A DNA stretch of 8,213 bases. Origin: Woeseia sp. GTDB lineage: Bacteria; Pseudomonadota; Gammaproteobacteria; Steroidobacterales; Woeseiaceae. The notes below the pieces were generated by a model. That model searched no databases. It was not told where the DNA came from and worked only from the letters and a program-made list of their open reading frames with translations. Made by a program: the position numbers and the translations under genes. Where the stretch lies: contig JABIUH010000166.1 in NCBI GenBank assembly GCA_018701055.1, positions 1-8,213 of the forward strand, read 5' to 3'. This document shows, one piece after another, positions 1 to 7,073 of this stretch (position 1 is the first letter of the stretch; each line of letters starts with the position of its first letter).

Positions 1-2
1 GA

Positions 3-299
3 GCAGACTATGGTGCGAAAGTTCGCTGGAACAACTTCGATCTAACTGAACCGTCGATTCGAACCCATGTTTCCGACGGTATGCGGCTGACTCACTTAGA
101 AATTGTCTACGACAACATACTCACTTGCGTAATAGATGAAGATGGAATTATCTCGAAACTGCGATTCGTTGGTATGGAAGAAGGCTCCAGCGACGCACTC
201 GACCCCATCTCCCGACAAGATGCTGAATTCGTCGTACTATCTGGCTCACTTCGAAATTTAATCGCGGATCTGGGTAAGTCTCTCGGAGGTCTGGTCTAG
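3..299 (+). CDS. rdgC: RdgC-like recombination-associated protein, C-terminal part (5' end outside window)
   Basis: The frame is open from the first bases of the window to a TAG at 297-299, giving the last 98 residues of a longer protein. The pattern matches the end of RdgC: a 'MRLTHLEIVYDN' strand (RdgC has a similar 'vtrLaLtW' strand), then 'VIDEDGIISKLRF' (RdgC 'vLdeDl.lKrlkF'), then 'DAEFVVLSGSLRNLIADL' (RdgC 'DAdFaLmtGEl..LipdL'), and a terminal 'LGGLV' (RdgC 'LGGe'). RdgC is a ring-shaped, non-specific DNA-binding protein of about 300 residues that limits RecA function at replication forks and recombination sites. The ATG at 81 is internal, because homology-like sequence continues upstream of it. 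The family is assigned from memory of the motif order; only about a third of the protein is visible. An intrinsic terminator overlaps the stop codon. Confidence 0.78.
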   Translation, partial: ADYGAKVRWNNFDLTEPSIRTHVSDGMRLTHLEIVYDNILTCVIDEDGIISKLRFVGMEEGSSDALDPISRQDAEFVVLSGSLRNLIADLGKSLGGLV

Positions 300-315
300 A
301 TCGACCTCTTTTTTT
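285..315 (+). terminator. Intrinsic terminator of rdgC, overlapping its stop codon
   Basis: GAGGTC at 286-291 pairs with GACCTC at 303-308, giving 6 GC-rich base pairs around an 11-nt loop. A G-T pair (285/309) can extend the stem. Seven T residues (309-315) follow directly. The rdgC stop codon (297-299) lies in the loop, so the upstream arm is coding sequence. A smaller competing hairpin (GGTC/GACC) can form inside. The stem is short, so efficiency is uncertain. Confidence 0.55.
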
Positions 316-360
316 GCAAGCGCGCCAACCACCGAAAATCCAGGGGTTTGTCGAGATAGT

Positions 361-589
361 ATGTATCAGATACTAGTCTTTCTAAAGGCGGGTCCCAACG
401 GACTCGAACGAGGATATAAAAACGCCCGATGAAATTCACTTGATCGAGTTTCGATCGAAAGGGAATTTTTTAAAATTTCGAGATGACGAAAGGATGGCTC
501 TTCTGTCAGACGAAAGAATGATCGCCATATCAAATACAGTGACTTATTCTTCTGCAGAATTCATTGATTACGCTTTAGTTGAGGTTTAG
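361..589 (+). pseudogene. Decayed small DUF1330-like / dimeric alpha-beta-barrel gene, frameshifted with internal loss
   Basis: Two adjacent frames together resemble one small protein. Frame 1 starts at ATG 361 and reads MYQILVFLKAGPNGLER before running to TGA at 430-432. It has a typical first beta strand and turn of ferredoxin-like proteins of this kind. The next frame is open from 386 and gives 'NEDIKTPDEIHLIEF', then 'KFRDDERMALLSDERMIAI', and ends 'EFIDYALVEV' at TAG 587-589. The block 'PDEIHLIEF.S...F..F..D.R...L' is the classic C-terminal half of DUF1330-like proteins. The joined product would be roughly 75 residues, against about 95-100 in the family. The helix expected between the halves is missing, so an internal deletion plus a frameshift is the simplest explanation. 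A weak GAG Shine-Dalgarno (353-355) precedes the ATG. Family assignment is from pattern memory. A sequencing error could explain the frame change but not the missing helix. Confidence 0.55.
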
Positions 590-700
590 AGGTGCGCCAC
601 ACTAGTTTACGCGAAGGCCTGTCTTACGCCTGTTAGCGGTTGTTGAGGTAAGATCTGTGAAAAGATCCGCTTGTAGCCAATGCGGACGTTTGCATATTCG

Positions 701-704
701 AGGA
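701..704 (+). promoter_or_regulatory. Shine-Dalgarno AGGA favouring the TTG start of the acetyltransferase
   Basis: AGGA at 701-704 lies 8 nt before TTG 713. The alternative in-frame ATG at 680 has no comparable purine-rich site upstream. The residues from the TTG onward (TDRENDFGQPIG) match where members of this family usually begin. Confidence 0.5.
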
Positions 705-712
705 ATGATCAA

Positions 713-1441
713 TTGACTGACCGAGAAAACGACTTCGGGCAACCCATCGGGCCCGACGTACCAGGGTGGCAGGCTGCGGCGAAACCGTCTCGAAAACCTA
801 TTCGGGGGCGGTTCTGCAAGATTGAGTCGCTGGATACGCAAGTTCATCTTGACGATCTTTATGACGCTTATTCGAATGACGTCAATGGTGTGCTTTGGAC
901 TTACATGTTTGTTGGCCCCTTCAAGTCAAAAAACGATTTTCGCGCGTGGTTAGATTTAGCGTGCGCTGAGAATGATCCCCTATTTCAGGCCATCATTGAT
1001 TTGTCGACAAACAAGGCTGTTGGCATTGCCGCTTACATGCGAATCCAGCCTGATGTCGGAGTCATCGAGGTAGGCAACATTACTTATTCGCCACTTCTTC
1101 AGAGAACATCATTGGCAACGGAGGCAATGTTCTTATTAATGAAGCGCGTATTCGATGAACTTGGCTACCGCCGGTATGAATGGAAATGTGATTCGCTTAA
1201 TGCCGCTTCAAGGAAAGCGGCTAAGCGGCTTGGGTTTTCATTCGATGGAATTTTCGAACAGGCGATTGTTTACAAAGGGCGGAATCGTGATACGGCGTGG
1301 TATTCGATTCTTGACCGAGATTGGATTTTTTTGAAGGGCGCGTATATTAAGTGGCTCGATCAAAAGAACTTCGACGAACACGGAAATCAGAAACAGAAAC
1401 TCGAACATTTCATTTCTGTAGAACGTACTTCTTCAGAATAG
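713..1441 (+). CDS. GNAT-family N-acetyltransferase (RimJ/RimL-like, Acetyltransf_3)
   Basis: This is a 242-residue cytoplasmic acetyl-CoA-dependent acetyltransferase of the RimJ/RimL type (COG1670-like). Visible blocks, numbered from TTG 713, are: an N-terminal 'NDFGQPIG' segment (6-13); 'WTYMFVGPF' (62-70); the core strand 'VIEVGNITYSP' (117-127) leading into 'LQRTSLATEAMFLL' (129-142), the acetyl-CoA pyrophosphate-binding turn and helix; then 'LGYRRYEWKCDSLNAASRKAAKRLGF' (150-175), the strand/helix carrying the conserved WKCD-N motif; and 'YKGRNRDTAWYSILDRDW' (187-204). All are typical of a widespread proteobacterial subfamily whose substrate is not established; acetylation of a small molecule or a protein amino group are both possible. 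The start could instead be ATG 680, adding 11 residues, but that extension lacks a ribosome binding site. It appears monocistronic, with no obvious link to the exported enzymes downstream. Confidence 0.88.
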   Translation: MTDRENDFGQPIGPDVPGWQAAAKPSRKPIRGRFCKIESLDTQVHLDDLYDAYSNDVNGVLWTYMFVGPFKSKNDFRAWLDLACAENDPLFQAIIDLSTNKAVGIAAYMRIQPDVGVIEVGNITYSPLLQRTSLATEAMFLLMKRVFDELGYRRYEWKCDSLNAASRKAAKRLGFSFDGIFEQAIVYKGRNRDTAWYSILDRDWIFLKGAYIKWLDQKNFDEHGNQKQKLEHFISVERTSSE

Positions 1442-1557
1442 TCGACTTAAACTTCGCCGCAGACATTGCGGTAATATCGGGGAAACAATTGACTCGCAAT
1501 CAAATCTGAATATTTGTCGAAGTCTTGTGAGTACGGTTCATTACTAGAATTAATCAT

Positions 1558-1562
1558 GGGGA
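1558..1562 (+). promoter_or_regulatory. Shine-Dalgarno GGGGA setting the propeller gene start at 1571
   Basis: GGGGA at 1558-1562 lies 8 nt before ATG 1571. Upstream in-frame ATGs at 1514 and 1556 lack such a site and would put extra residues in front of the signal peptide. A TAGAAT box (1545-1550) resembles a -10 element, but no good -35 accompanies it at 16-18 nt. Confidence 0.45.
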
Positions 1563-1570
1563 AACTCGAA

Positions 1571-2698
1571 ATGTCACAGGCCAGCCAGTTTAGGTCAACC
1601 GTCGTTGCAATATTCACCGTGCTGGGGTTGATCGCAGCGGTAGAGTCAGTCGCGCAGCACAACAATCCGTATCGCGCCTATTACGGTTGGGCAAAACTGC
1701 CGGAGGGTAGAGTTCAAGGTGTAGTCGCCGGCATTTATGCAGATCCCGATGGTAAACATATGTGGTTGATGGATCGATGTGGTGGAAACAACTGCGCCGG
1801 TGTCGACGTAGATCCCATCCTTAAACTCGACCTGGAAGGAAATTTGGTCAAGAGCTTTGGTAAAGGCTTGTTTGGGTGGCCGCATGGGTTCTTCGTGGAT
1901 CATGAAGGAAATCTCTGGGTAACTGAAGGGTCACCCGCTGGCGAGCGTCGCGGTGAAGCCGGATTCAAGATTGGCAAAGGCCACCAGGTTTATAAGCTGA
2001 GTCCTGAGGGTGAAATTTTAATGACGCTGGGCGAAGCGGCCGTCCCCGGAGATGATGAGACGCACTTCAATGGACCTTCTCATGTACTAGTCGCCCCCAA
2101 TGGTGAGATCTGGGTGACCGATGGGCATCGTGGCGGCAACAATCGTCTGGTGAAATTTTCGAAGGACGGGGAATTCATTTTGCAGATAGGTGGCGGTATT
2201 GAATCCGCAACTGCGGAGCATGGCCTGTTCAATGATCCGCACCATATTGCAATGGACTCTCAAGGCCGACTTTTCATTTCCGATCGCGGTAATAATCGAA
2301 TCCAGATATTCGATCAAGACGGAAGCTTCGTCGGGTTGTGGACACACTTCGGGAGACCGAGCTCGATCGCAATTGGTGCTGACGACAGAATTTACGTCGT
2401 TGATGGCACAACTTCGTTGACCGGCGTCCTGAACCAGCAGATGTACAGTGGCCAGACGGCCAACGGTGGTGGCAGCTACGGCTACAATCGTGGCATCTGG
2501 GTTGGTAATGCCAAGAATGGCTCGGTTGAGGCTTTTATTCCAGAGTTAGAAATCTCTGGATTTGAGGATGGCGTACCGCTCGGCGTTGATCAGGAGTTTA
2601 TTGGTTTGCACCCTGACGGCAGCATTCTCGTGGGTGAAGTTGAAATCGGTGAGCGTGAGGGTCGACGTTTGGTGCAGTGGATTAATGTCAGAAACTAG
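1571..2698 (+). CDS. Exported NHL-repeat six-bladed beta-propeller, PAL (peptidylglycine lyase)-like
   Basis: The protein has 375 residues from ATG 1571. Residues 1-28 form a Sec signal peptide (Arg8, hydrophobic 10-24, cleavage likely after ESVA). The rest is a propeller with repeated 'DxxGxlwVtDxxxxRixkF' NHL strands: 'DHEGNLWVTEG' (110-120), 'APNGEIWVTDGH' (175-186), 'DSQGRLFISDRGNNRIQIF' (229-247), 'ADDRIYVVDG' (270-279) and 'PDGSILVGEV' (348-357). The 'DRCGGNNCAG' block (68-77), 'WPHG' (103-106) and 'DPHH' (222-225) are the positions where eukaryotic PAL carries an active-site Arg and two zinc-binding His. The third zinc His and the catalytic Tyr of PAL are not obvious here ('DGH' replaces 'DGY'). 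The fold is well supported, but amidating-lyase activity is doubtful. It could be a binding propeller or a lyase/hydrolase of other specificity. It lies 139 nt before the M20 peptidase gene, in the same direction. Confidence 0.83.
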   Translation: MSQASQFRSTVVAIFTVLGLIAAVESVAQHNNPYRAYYGWAKLPEGRVQGVVAGIYADPDGKHMWLMDRCGGNNCAGVDVDPILKLDLEGNLVKSFGKGLFGWPHGFFVDHEGNLWVTEGSPAGERRGEAGFKIGKGHQVYKLSPEGEILMTLGEAAVPGDDETHFNGPSHVLVAPNGEIWVTDGHRGGNNRLVKFSKDGEFILQIGGGIESATAEHGLFNDPHHIAMDSQGRLFISDRGNNRIQIFDQDGSFVGLWTHFGRPSSIAIGADDRIYVVDGTTSLTGVLNQQMYSGQTANGGGSYGYNRGIWVGNAKNGSVEAFIPELEISGFEDGVPLGVDQEFIGLHPDGSILVGEVEIGEREGRRLVQWINVRN

Positions 2699-2837
2699 TC
2701 GGCAGTTTTCCGGTTCGTAGTTGATCGTATGCTGGAGAAGTTTCGAGAGTCTCTATATCGGAATGTTCGCCGCAGGTGAAAGTAGTCATTCGCTACACTA
2801 GCTAATCTCCGAAAAACACAAAACGAGAACATATAAA

Positions 2838-4406
2838 ATGGCGCAATCAAGAAAGAATTTCGTTCAAGCGTGTGCGGCGATCGTCGTATCCGTTGTGCTA
2901 AATGGTGCTGCCTGGGCACAGAATTTTGTAGCGACTGATACGCAGTCGGTGATGCAATCGATCAATGATTATCGCGCCGAACATGAAACCGAAATTATTA
3001 AGGATTTCGCCGCGCTTCTTTCGCTGCCCAATGTCGCCACCAACTTAAGCGACATGACGAAAAATGCGGATCATATCTCTACTTTATTGGAGTCTCGGGG
3101 ATTCAGTACCAAGCGATTGAGCGCCGGCGGCGCACCCTATGTATATGCCGAGCTATTGAATCCCAGTGCCACTGAGACCGTATTGATCTACGCGCATTTC
3201 GATGGCCAACCGGTTCAGGAAGAGAACTGGGTTTATCCTCCATTCGAGCCGACATTGCTGGATGCTCCGCTTCAATCGGGCGGGCAGCCGGTCAACATTG
3301 ACGACGTTGAAGGTGATTTTGATCCTGAGTGGCGCCTTTACGCTCGTTCGGCCGGTGACGATAAGATGCCAATCATTGCGCTTGTTCACGCACTCGATGC
3401 ACTGCGTGAAAATGGTATCGAGCTCTCAGTTAATCTGAAGCTACTACTGGATGGCGAAGAGGAGCGCGGGTCTCCCACAGTCGGTCGCATCCTTGAGGAG
3501 AATCTCGAACTTTTTGATGTAGATCTGTTGCTCTTTTGTGATGGTCCGATGCATCAGTCTCGTCAAACGCAATTGGTTTTCGGAGTCCGTGGTGGACGTA
3601 CGCTGGACATTACCACCTACGGTGCAAACCGACCGCTTCACTCGGGTCACTACGGCAATTGGGCGCCTAATCCGATAATGAACCTCGCCTATCTTCTCAC
3701 CAGTATGCGGGATGAGACGGGGCGGATCCTTATCGACGGCTACTACGACAACGTTGCTACGCTAACGGAGCTTGAGCGAGCGGCGATCGCCGACATGCCA
3801 GATGTGGCGCTGCTGTTGCAAGATGAATTGTCTGTGCATACACCCGAGGGCGCTGGTACAAGACTCGAAGAGCTAATTACACTTCCGGCATTGAATGCCC
3901 GCGGCATTGTCGCAGGCGGTGTCGGCGACAAAGGACGAAACATCATTTTGTCCAACGCGACGGTTTCTCTAAATCTCCGCCTCGTGCCCAATCAGAGTCC
4001 TGAGCGTGTACGCGAGTTGATCGAGGCGCATGTATCTGAACAAGGATTCTATATCGTTCACGAGGACCCAACGAACGAGGACCTGCGCACGCATCAGAAA
4101 GTCGCAAAGCTCGACTGGCGAGGTGCCGGCGGACCGGGCCTGCGGACGCCATTAGATCACCCTATGTCACTTCGTCTTGTGAAACTAATGCGGACGATAT
4201 CTCCAGAGTTGATTGTGACCCCGAGTATGGGGGGCGGGCTGCCGCTGCACGCATTCGACACTCAACTCGAAGCACCCATAATTGTGTTGCCGTTGGCGAA
4301 CCATGACAACAATCAGCATGCCGAGAACGAGAATATTCGCCTGCAAAACGTGTGGGACGCAATGTCTATTTACGGGACATTGTTAGCTACCTTCGGCGAG
4401 ATGTAG
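2838..4406 (+). CDS. Exported M20-family metallopeptidase (dipeptidase/carboxypeptidase type)
   Basis: This 522-residue zinc peptidase has a Sec signal peptide (residues 1-27, cleavage at AWA|Q). All M20 metal and catalytic residues are present: H120 in 'YAHFDGQP' with D122; the bridging D174 in 'SAGDDK'; the general base E207 and ligand E208 in 'LDGEEERGSP'; D235 in 'FCDGP'; and H494 in 'NQHAENEN'. The dimerisation/lid domain lies roughly at 240-380 and carries the conserved H268 ('PLHSGHYG') that reaches into the partner active site. An acidic insert of about 20 residues (about 142-166) separates the first two metal motifs, which I recall from an exported proteobacterial subgroup. The enzyme should hydrolyse dipeptides or C-terminal residues in the periplasm. 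The exact substrate cannot be read. The ribosome binding site is weak (GAGA 2825-2828, 9 nt before ATG). The signal peptide fixes the start. Confidence 0.93.
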   Translation: MAQSRKNFVQACAAIVVSVVLNGAAWAQNFVATDTQSVMQSINDYRAEHETEIIKDFAALLSLPNVATNLSDMTKNADHISTLLESRGFSTKRLSAGGAPYVYAELLNPSATETVLIYAHFDGQPVQEENWVYPPFEPTLLDAPLQSGGQPVNIDDVEGDFDPEWRLYARSAGDDKMPIIALVHALDALRENGIELSVNLKLLLDGEEERGSPTVGRILEENLELFDVDLLLFCDGPMHQSRQTQLVFGVRGGRTLDITTYGANRPLHSGHYGNWAPNPIMNLAYLLTSMRDETGRILIDGYYDNVATLTELERAAIADMPDVALLLQDELSVHTPEGAGTRLEELITLPALNARGIVAGGVGDKGRNIILSNATVSLNLRLVPNQSPERVRELIEAHVSEQGFYIVHEDPTNEDLRTHQKVAKLDWRGAGGPGLRTPLDHPMSLRLVKLMRTISPELIVTPSMGGGLPLHAFDTQLEAPIIVLPLANHDNNQHAENENIRLQNVWDAMSIYGTLLATFGEM

Positions 4407-4494
4407 TGCTGGACAGACATTCTGAGTAAAAGGTCATTGGGTAAAACCCTGCTGTATCGCCGGGATGCGTGCGGTAATCTTACTGAAATCATTT

Positions 4495-4503
4495 TGCTAT
4501 AGT
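4495..4503 (+). promoter_or_regulatory. Extended -10 promoter (TGCTATAGT) placed for a leaderless MBL transcript
   Basis: TGCTATAGT at 4495-4503 matches the extended -10 consensus TGnTATAAT with one mismatch. No good -35 is seen at 16-18 nt upstream, which is usual for extended -10 promoters. Transcription should start about 5-9 nt after the box, at 4508-4512, that is at or next to the ATG of the MBL gene (4512). No Shine-Dalgarno sequence lies between. Confidence 0.5.
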
Positions 4504-4511
4504 ATTCAATC

Positions 4512-5441
4512 ATGAATATTCGTCGCTCCGTCGTTGCTGTATCTCTAATCGTACTAATGCTGCCCATCGTGGCGGTTGGCCAAGACCTGATCCGAACGGC
4601 AACACCGTCCGTTCGTGGATTGACGGAGACGGATTTTCCGCGCGTTAAAGAAGTCGTGCCGGATGTATATGTTTACGAAGCGTTAACAGGCCCACCGGAC
4701 GATCGTTATACGACCAATAGCATGTTTGTCGTCACCGAAGGGGGCGTGCTTGTCGCCGACGGACAGGGCGATCTGGAGGAAACTGCGCGGCTTGTCACTG
4801 CCATAGCGAAAATCACGGTTCAACCAATTACGCACGTCGTTATTTGCTCCGATCATGGAGATCACACTAACGGCAATCGGTCTTTTCCAGACGGCGTGCA
4901 ATTTATTGCACAGAAAAACTCGTTGCCGGCATTAGAGCGTGCAGCGACAGACGGCGGCGTAATGCCGGACACAATTGTGGATGATCGTTTGGATCTGCAG
5001 TTGGGCGAGCGCGACATACAAATTCTGTTCTTGGGGCGTGCGCATACAGGTGGTGACCTGTTTGTTTGGCTTCCCGACGAAAAGATTCTGTTTACGACTG
5101 AAGTCTTCCTAAACCATATGTTTTCCGGTTACCGGTCGGCCTTTGCTCGCGAATGGTTGGTCGCAATGGATGCCGCCGAAGAACTCGAGGCCGACGTATA
5201 TATACCTGGCCATGGCTTTGTTGATAGCCCGGAAATCCTCAAAGAGGAATGGTTCGAGTACAAAAATCACCTGCAGGCTGTACTCGATGAGGTTACGCGC
5301 CTGCACAAATCTGGCCAGTCGGTTGATGAGGCCATTAACCGGGCGGACTTCGGGCCCTATAGCGATTGGTCCGGTGCGGATTCCCAGGGACCAGTTGGAA
5401 TTCGACGAATCTATGCGGAGCTTAACGGCGAAATCGAATAA
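4512..5441 (+). CDS. Exported metallo-beta-lactamase-fold hydrolase with altered metal ligands
   Basis: The protein has 309 residues with a Sec signal peptide (1-23, cleavage about AVG|Q), which fixes the start at ATG 4512. The MBL fold is shown by 'TNSMFVVTEGGVLVADGQGD' (68-87), the metal loop 'CSDHGDHTNGN' (112-122), 'GRAHTGGDLFVWLPDEKILFTTE' (175-197) and 'YIPGHG' (230-235). In the canonical HxHxDH motif the first His is Ser113; H115, D117 and H118 remain. The third His is H178. The bridging Asp is replaced by Glu197, and the last His is H234. The site is therefore not a standard di-zinc centre. 'SDHGDH' may be characteristic of a subfamily rather than a mutation. The C-terminal region (about 240-309) is helical. 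The reaction and substrate are unknown; beta-lactamase activity should not be assumed. It probably shares a transcript with the amidase 72 nt downstream. Confidence 0.9.
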   Translation: MNIRRSVVAVSLIVLMLPIVAVGQDLIRTATPSVRGLTETDFPRVKEVVPDVYVYEALTGPPDDRYTTNSMFVVTEGGVLVADGQGDLEETARLVTAIAKITVQPITHVVICSDHGDHTNGNRSFPDGVQFIAQKNSLPALERAATDGGVMPDTIVDDRLDLQLGERDIQILFLGRAHTGGDLFVWLPDEKILFTTEVFLNHMFSGYRSAFAREWLVAMDAAEELEADVYIPGHGFVDSPEILKEEWFEYKNHLQAVLDEVTRLHKSGQSVDEAINRADFGPYSDWSGADSQGPVGIRRIYAELNGEIE

Positions 5442-5513
5442 GAAAATTAATTTCGCGAGACTGGGTAAGTGAAAACCAACATTGCCGGTCGACTAACACT
5501 TGAGAGAGTACCG

Positions 5514-7055
5514 ATGAATAGACTTATTGCATTCTGTTTGCTTCTGGGAACGGTTGCCTGCGCACAAGAAACTAATTCGCCCGATTATAGCGAGTTGGAT
5601 ATCGAGTCCCTGCAAGCGTTAATGGAAGAAGGGCAGCTAACCTCGGAGCGGTTAGTTGAATTTTACCTGAACAGAATTGACGCGATTGATCGCAACGGTC
5701 CTGTTCTGAATTCCATCATTGAAGTTAATCCTGACGCACTTGCTCTCGCTCGCGCGCTGGATGAAGAGCGAGCGATGTCAGGCCCGCGCGGACCAATGCA
5801 TGGTATCCCTGTGGTATTGAAAGCAAACATCGATACTGCGGATAAAATGGAAACGACTGCTGGCTCCCTCGCTATGGCCGGACACAGGGCGAGTGCAGAT
5901 GCGTTTATGGTCGCGAAGATTCGTGAGTCGGGCGGGTTAATTTTCGCCAAAGCAAATTTAAGTGAGTGGGCTAATTTTCGTTCGACGATGTCAACAAGTG
6001 GCTGGAGCAGTATTGGGGGTCAGACCATTAACCCCTACGGTACGCTTAGAAACCCATGCGGTTCATCAAGCGGTTCCGCCGTCTCAGTCGCGGCGAGTCT
6101 GACTAGCGTTTCGGTTGGAACTGAAACGGATGGTTCCGTCGTTTGTCCTGCCAGCTCAAATGGAATTGTTGGCATCAAGCCGAGTTTGGGGCTTGTCAGT
6201 CGCAGCGGCATCATTCCGATCGCACATAGTCAGGATACGGCAGGTCCGATGGGTCGCACAGTGAAAGACGCCGCAATCTTATTGAACGCAATGGTTGGGC
6301 GAGATAGCAATGATCGATTGGCAGATTCATTTCCAGCTGACGTTGCCGATTTTACCGCCAGGCTAACTGACGATGCCTTGCGAGGGGCGAGAATCGGCGT
6401 TATCAGTAATTACAATGGAGTCGGCGCTGATATTCGAGTTGATGCCATATTCGAGGAAAACGTAGCGCAACTTCGGGCTCTAGGTGCGGAGGTTATTGAT
6501 TCACTCGAGATTGATTTGGAAGGTATGGGCAATTCAGAGCGTGAAGTCTTGGCGTATGAATTCAAGGCGGGCCTGAATGCTTATTTGAAAAACGCTAACG
6601 CTCCGGTGCGCGATTTAGCGGAGGTCATCGAGTTCAACTCTGCCAACGCCGATCAGGCAATGCCCTTGTTCCAACAGGAAATACTCGTAATGGCGCAAGC
6701 GAAAGGACCATTGACCGATACTGAATATCTTGAAGCGCTTGCGACGAGCAAGCGCATCTCTCAAGCGGCCATCGATACGCTAATGTCCGAGCATAATCTT
6801 GACGCATTGGTGGCGCCAACCATGGGCCCGACCGGCATGATCGATCACGTGAACGGGGACCAGTGGGCGGGTGCGTATACTGCGCCCTATGCAGCGGTTT
6901 CAGGCTACGGAAGCATTTCAGTTCCTTCCGGATATGTTGCTGATCTACCGGTTAGTATTTCGTTTTCCGGTGGTGCGTTCAGTGACGCAGCGTTGATTCG
7001 ATATGCGTATGCATTTGAGCAAGCGACGAAAGTACGTAGGCCACCCCCGCTGTAG
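5514..7055 (+). CDS. Amidase-signature lipoprotein, peptide amidase (Pam)-like
   Basis: The protein has 513 residues from ATG 5514, which follows GAGAGAG (5502-5508) with 5-nt spacing. A GTG at 5469 is an in-frame alternative without a ribosome binding site. Residues 1-15 form a lipoprotein signal with lipobox GTVA-C16; Ala at +2 suggests outer-membrane sorting. The amidase-signature Ser-Ser-Lys triad is complete: K103 in 'VVLKANIDT', S184 in 'PCGSSSGSA' and nucleophile S208 in 'ETDGSVVCPAS' (S184 and S208 are 24 apart, as in FAAH and Pam). 'PCGSSSGSAVSVAAS', 'GTETDGSVVCPAS' and 'SQDTAGPMGR' closely resemble peptide amidase of Stenotrophomonas, which hydrolyses C-terminal peptide amides. The predicted reaction is amide to acid plus ammonia at the cell envelope. 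Other amide substrates remain possible. Confidence 0.92.
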   Translation: MNRLIAFCLLLGTVACAQETNSPDYSELDIESLQALMEEGQLTSERLVEFYLNRIDAIDRNGPVLNSIIEVNPDALALARALDEERAMSGPRGPMHGIPVVLKANIDTADKMETTAGSLAMAGHRASADAFMVAKIRESGGLIFAKANLSEWANFRSTMSTSGWSSIGGQTINPYGTLRNPCGSSSGSAVSVAASLTSVSVGTETDGSVVCPASSNGIVGIKPSLGLVSRSGIIPIAHSQDTAGPMGRTVKDAAILLNAMVGRDSNDRLADSFPADVADFTARLTDDALRGARIGVISNYNGVGADIRVDAIFEENVAQLRALGAEVIDSLEIDLEGMGNSEREVLAYEFKAGLNAYLKNANAPVRDLAEVIEFNSANADQAMPLFQQEILVMAQAKGPLTDTEYLEALATSKRISQAAIDTLMSEHNLDALVAPTMGPTGMIDHVNGDQWAGAYTAPYAAVSGYGSISVPSGYVADLPVSISFSGGAFSDAALIRYAYAFEQATKVRRPPPL

Positions 7056-7073
7056 AGTCCATGCTCCCCGCGC

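Noticed and set aside
386..414. On the minus strand, GTTCGAGTCC followed by GTTGGGACCCGCC looks like the 3' end of a tRNA and a possible attachment site.
   Set aside because: The bases before TTCGAGT (CCTCG) do not pair with those after it (CCGTT), so there is no T-stem, and no acceptor or anticodon arm is found. The stretch is better explained by the decayed gene.
449..460. 12-bp perfect palindrome TTTCGATCGAAA, possible operator.
   Set aside because: It lies inside the readable half of the decayed coding sequence (F-R-S-K), has no promoter beside it, and a single 12-bp palindrome is weak evidence.
1457..1471. CCGCA/TGCGG hairpin just after the acetyltransferase stop.
   Set aside because: The stem is only 5 bp and no T-tract follows, so it does not support a terminator call.
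2776..2804. GTGAAA and TAGCTA, 17 nt apart, upstream of the M20 gene as a possible promoter.
   Set aside because: The -10 element matches the consensus at only two of six positions; no convincing promoter can be chosen in this gap.
4439..4449. GGGT-AAA-ACCC mini-hairpin after the M20 gene.
   Set aside because: The stem is 4 bp with no T-tract and is likely chance.
5143..5472. 109-residue plus-strand open frame overlapping the MBL gene.
   Set aside because: It is a shadow of the MBL reading frame; its translation is low-complexity and lacks family features.
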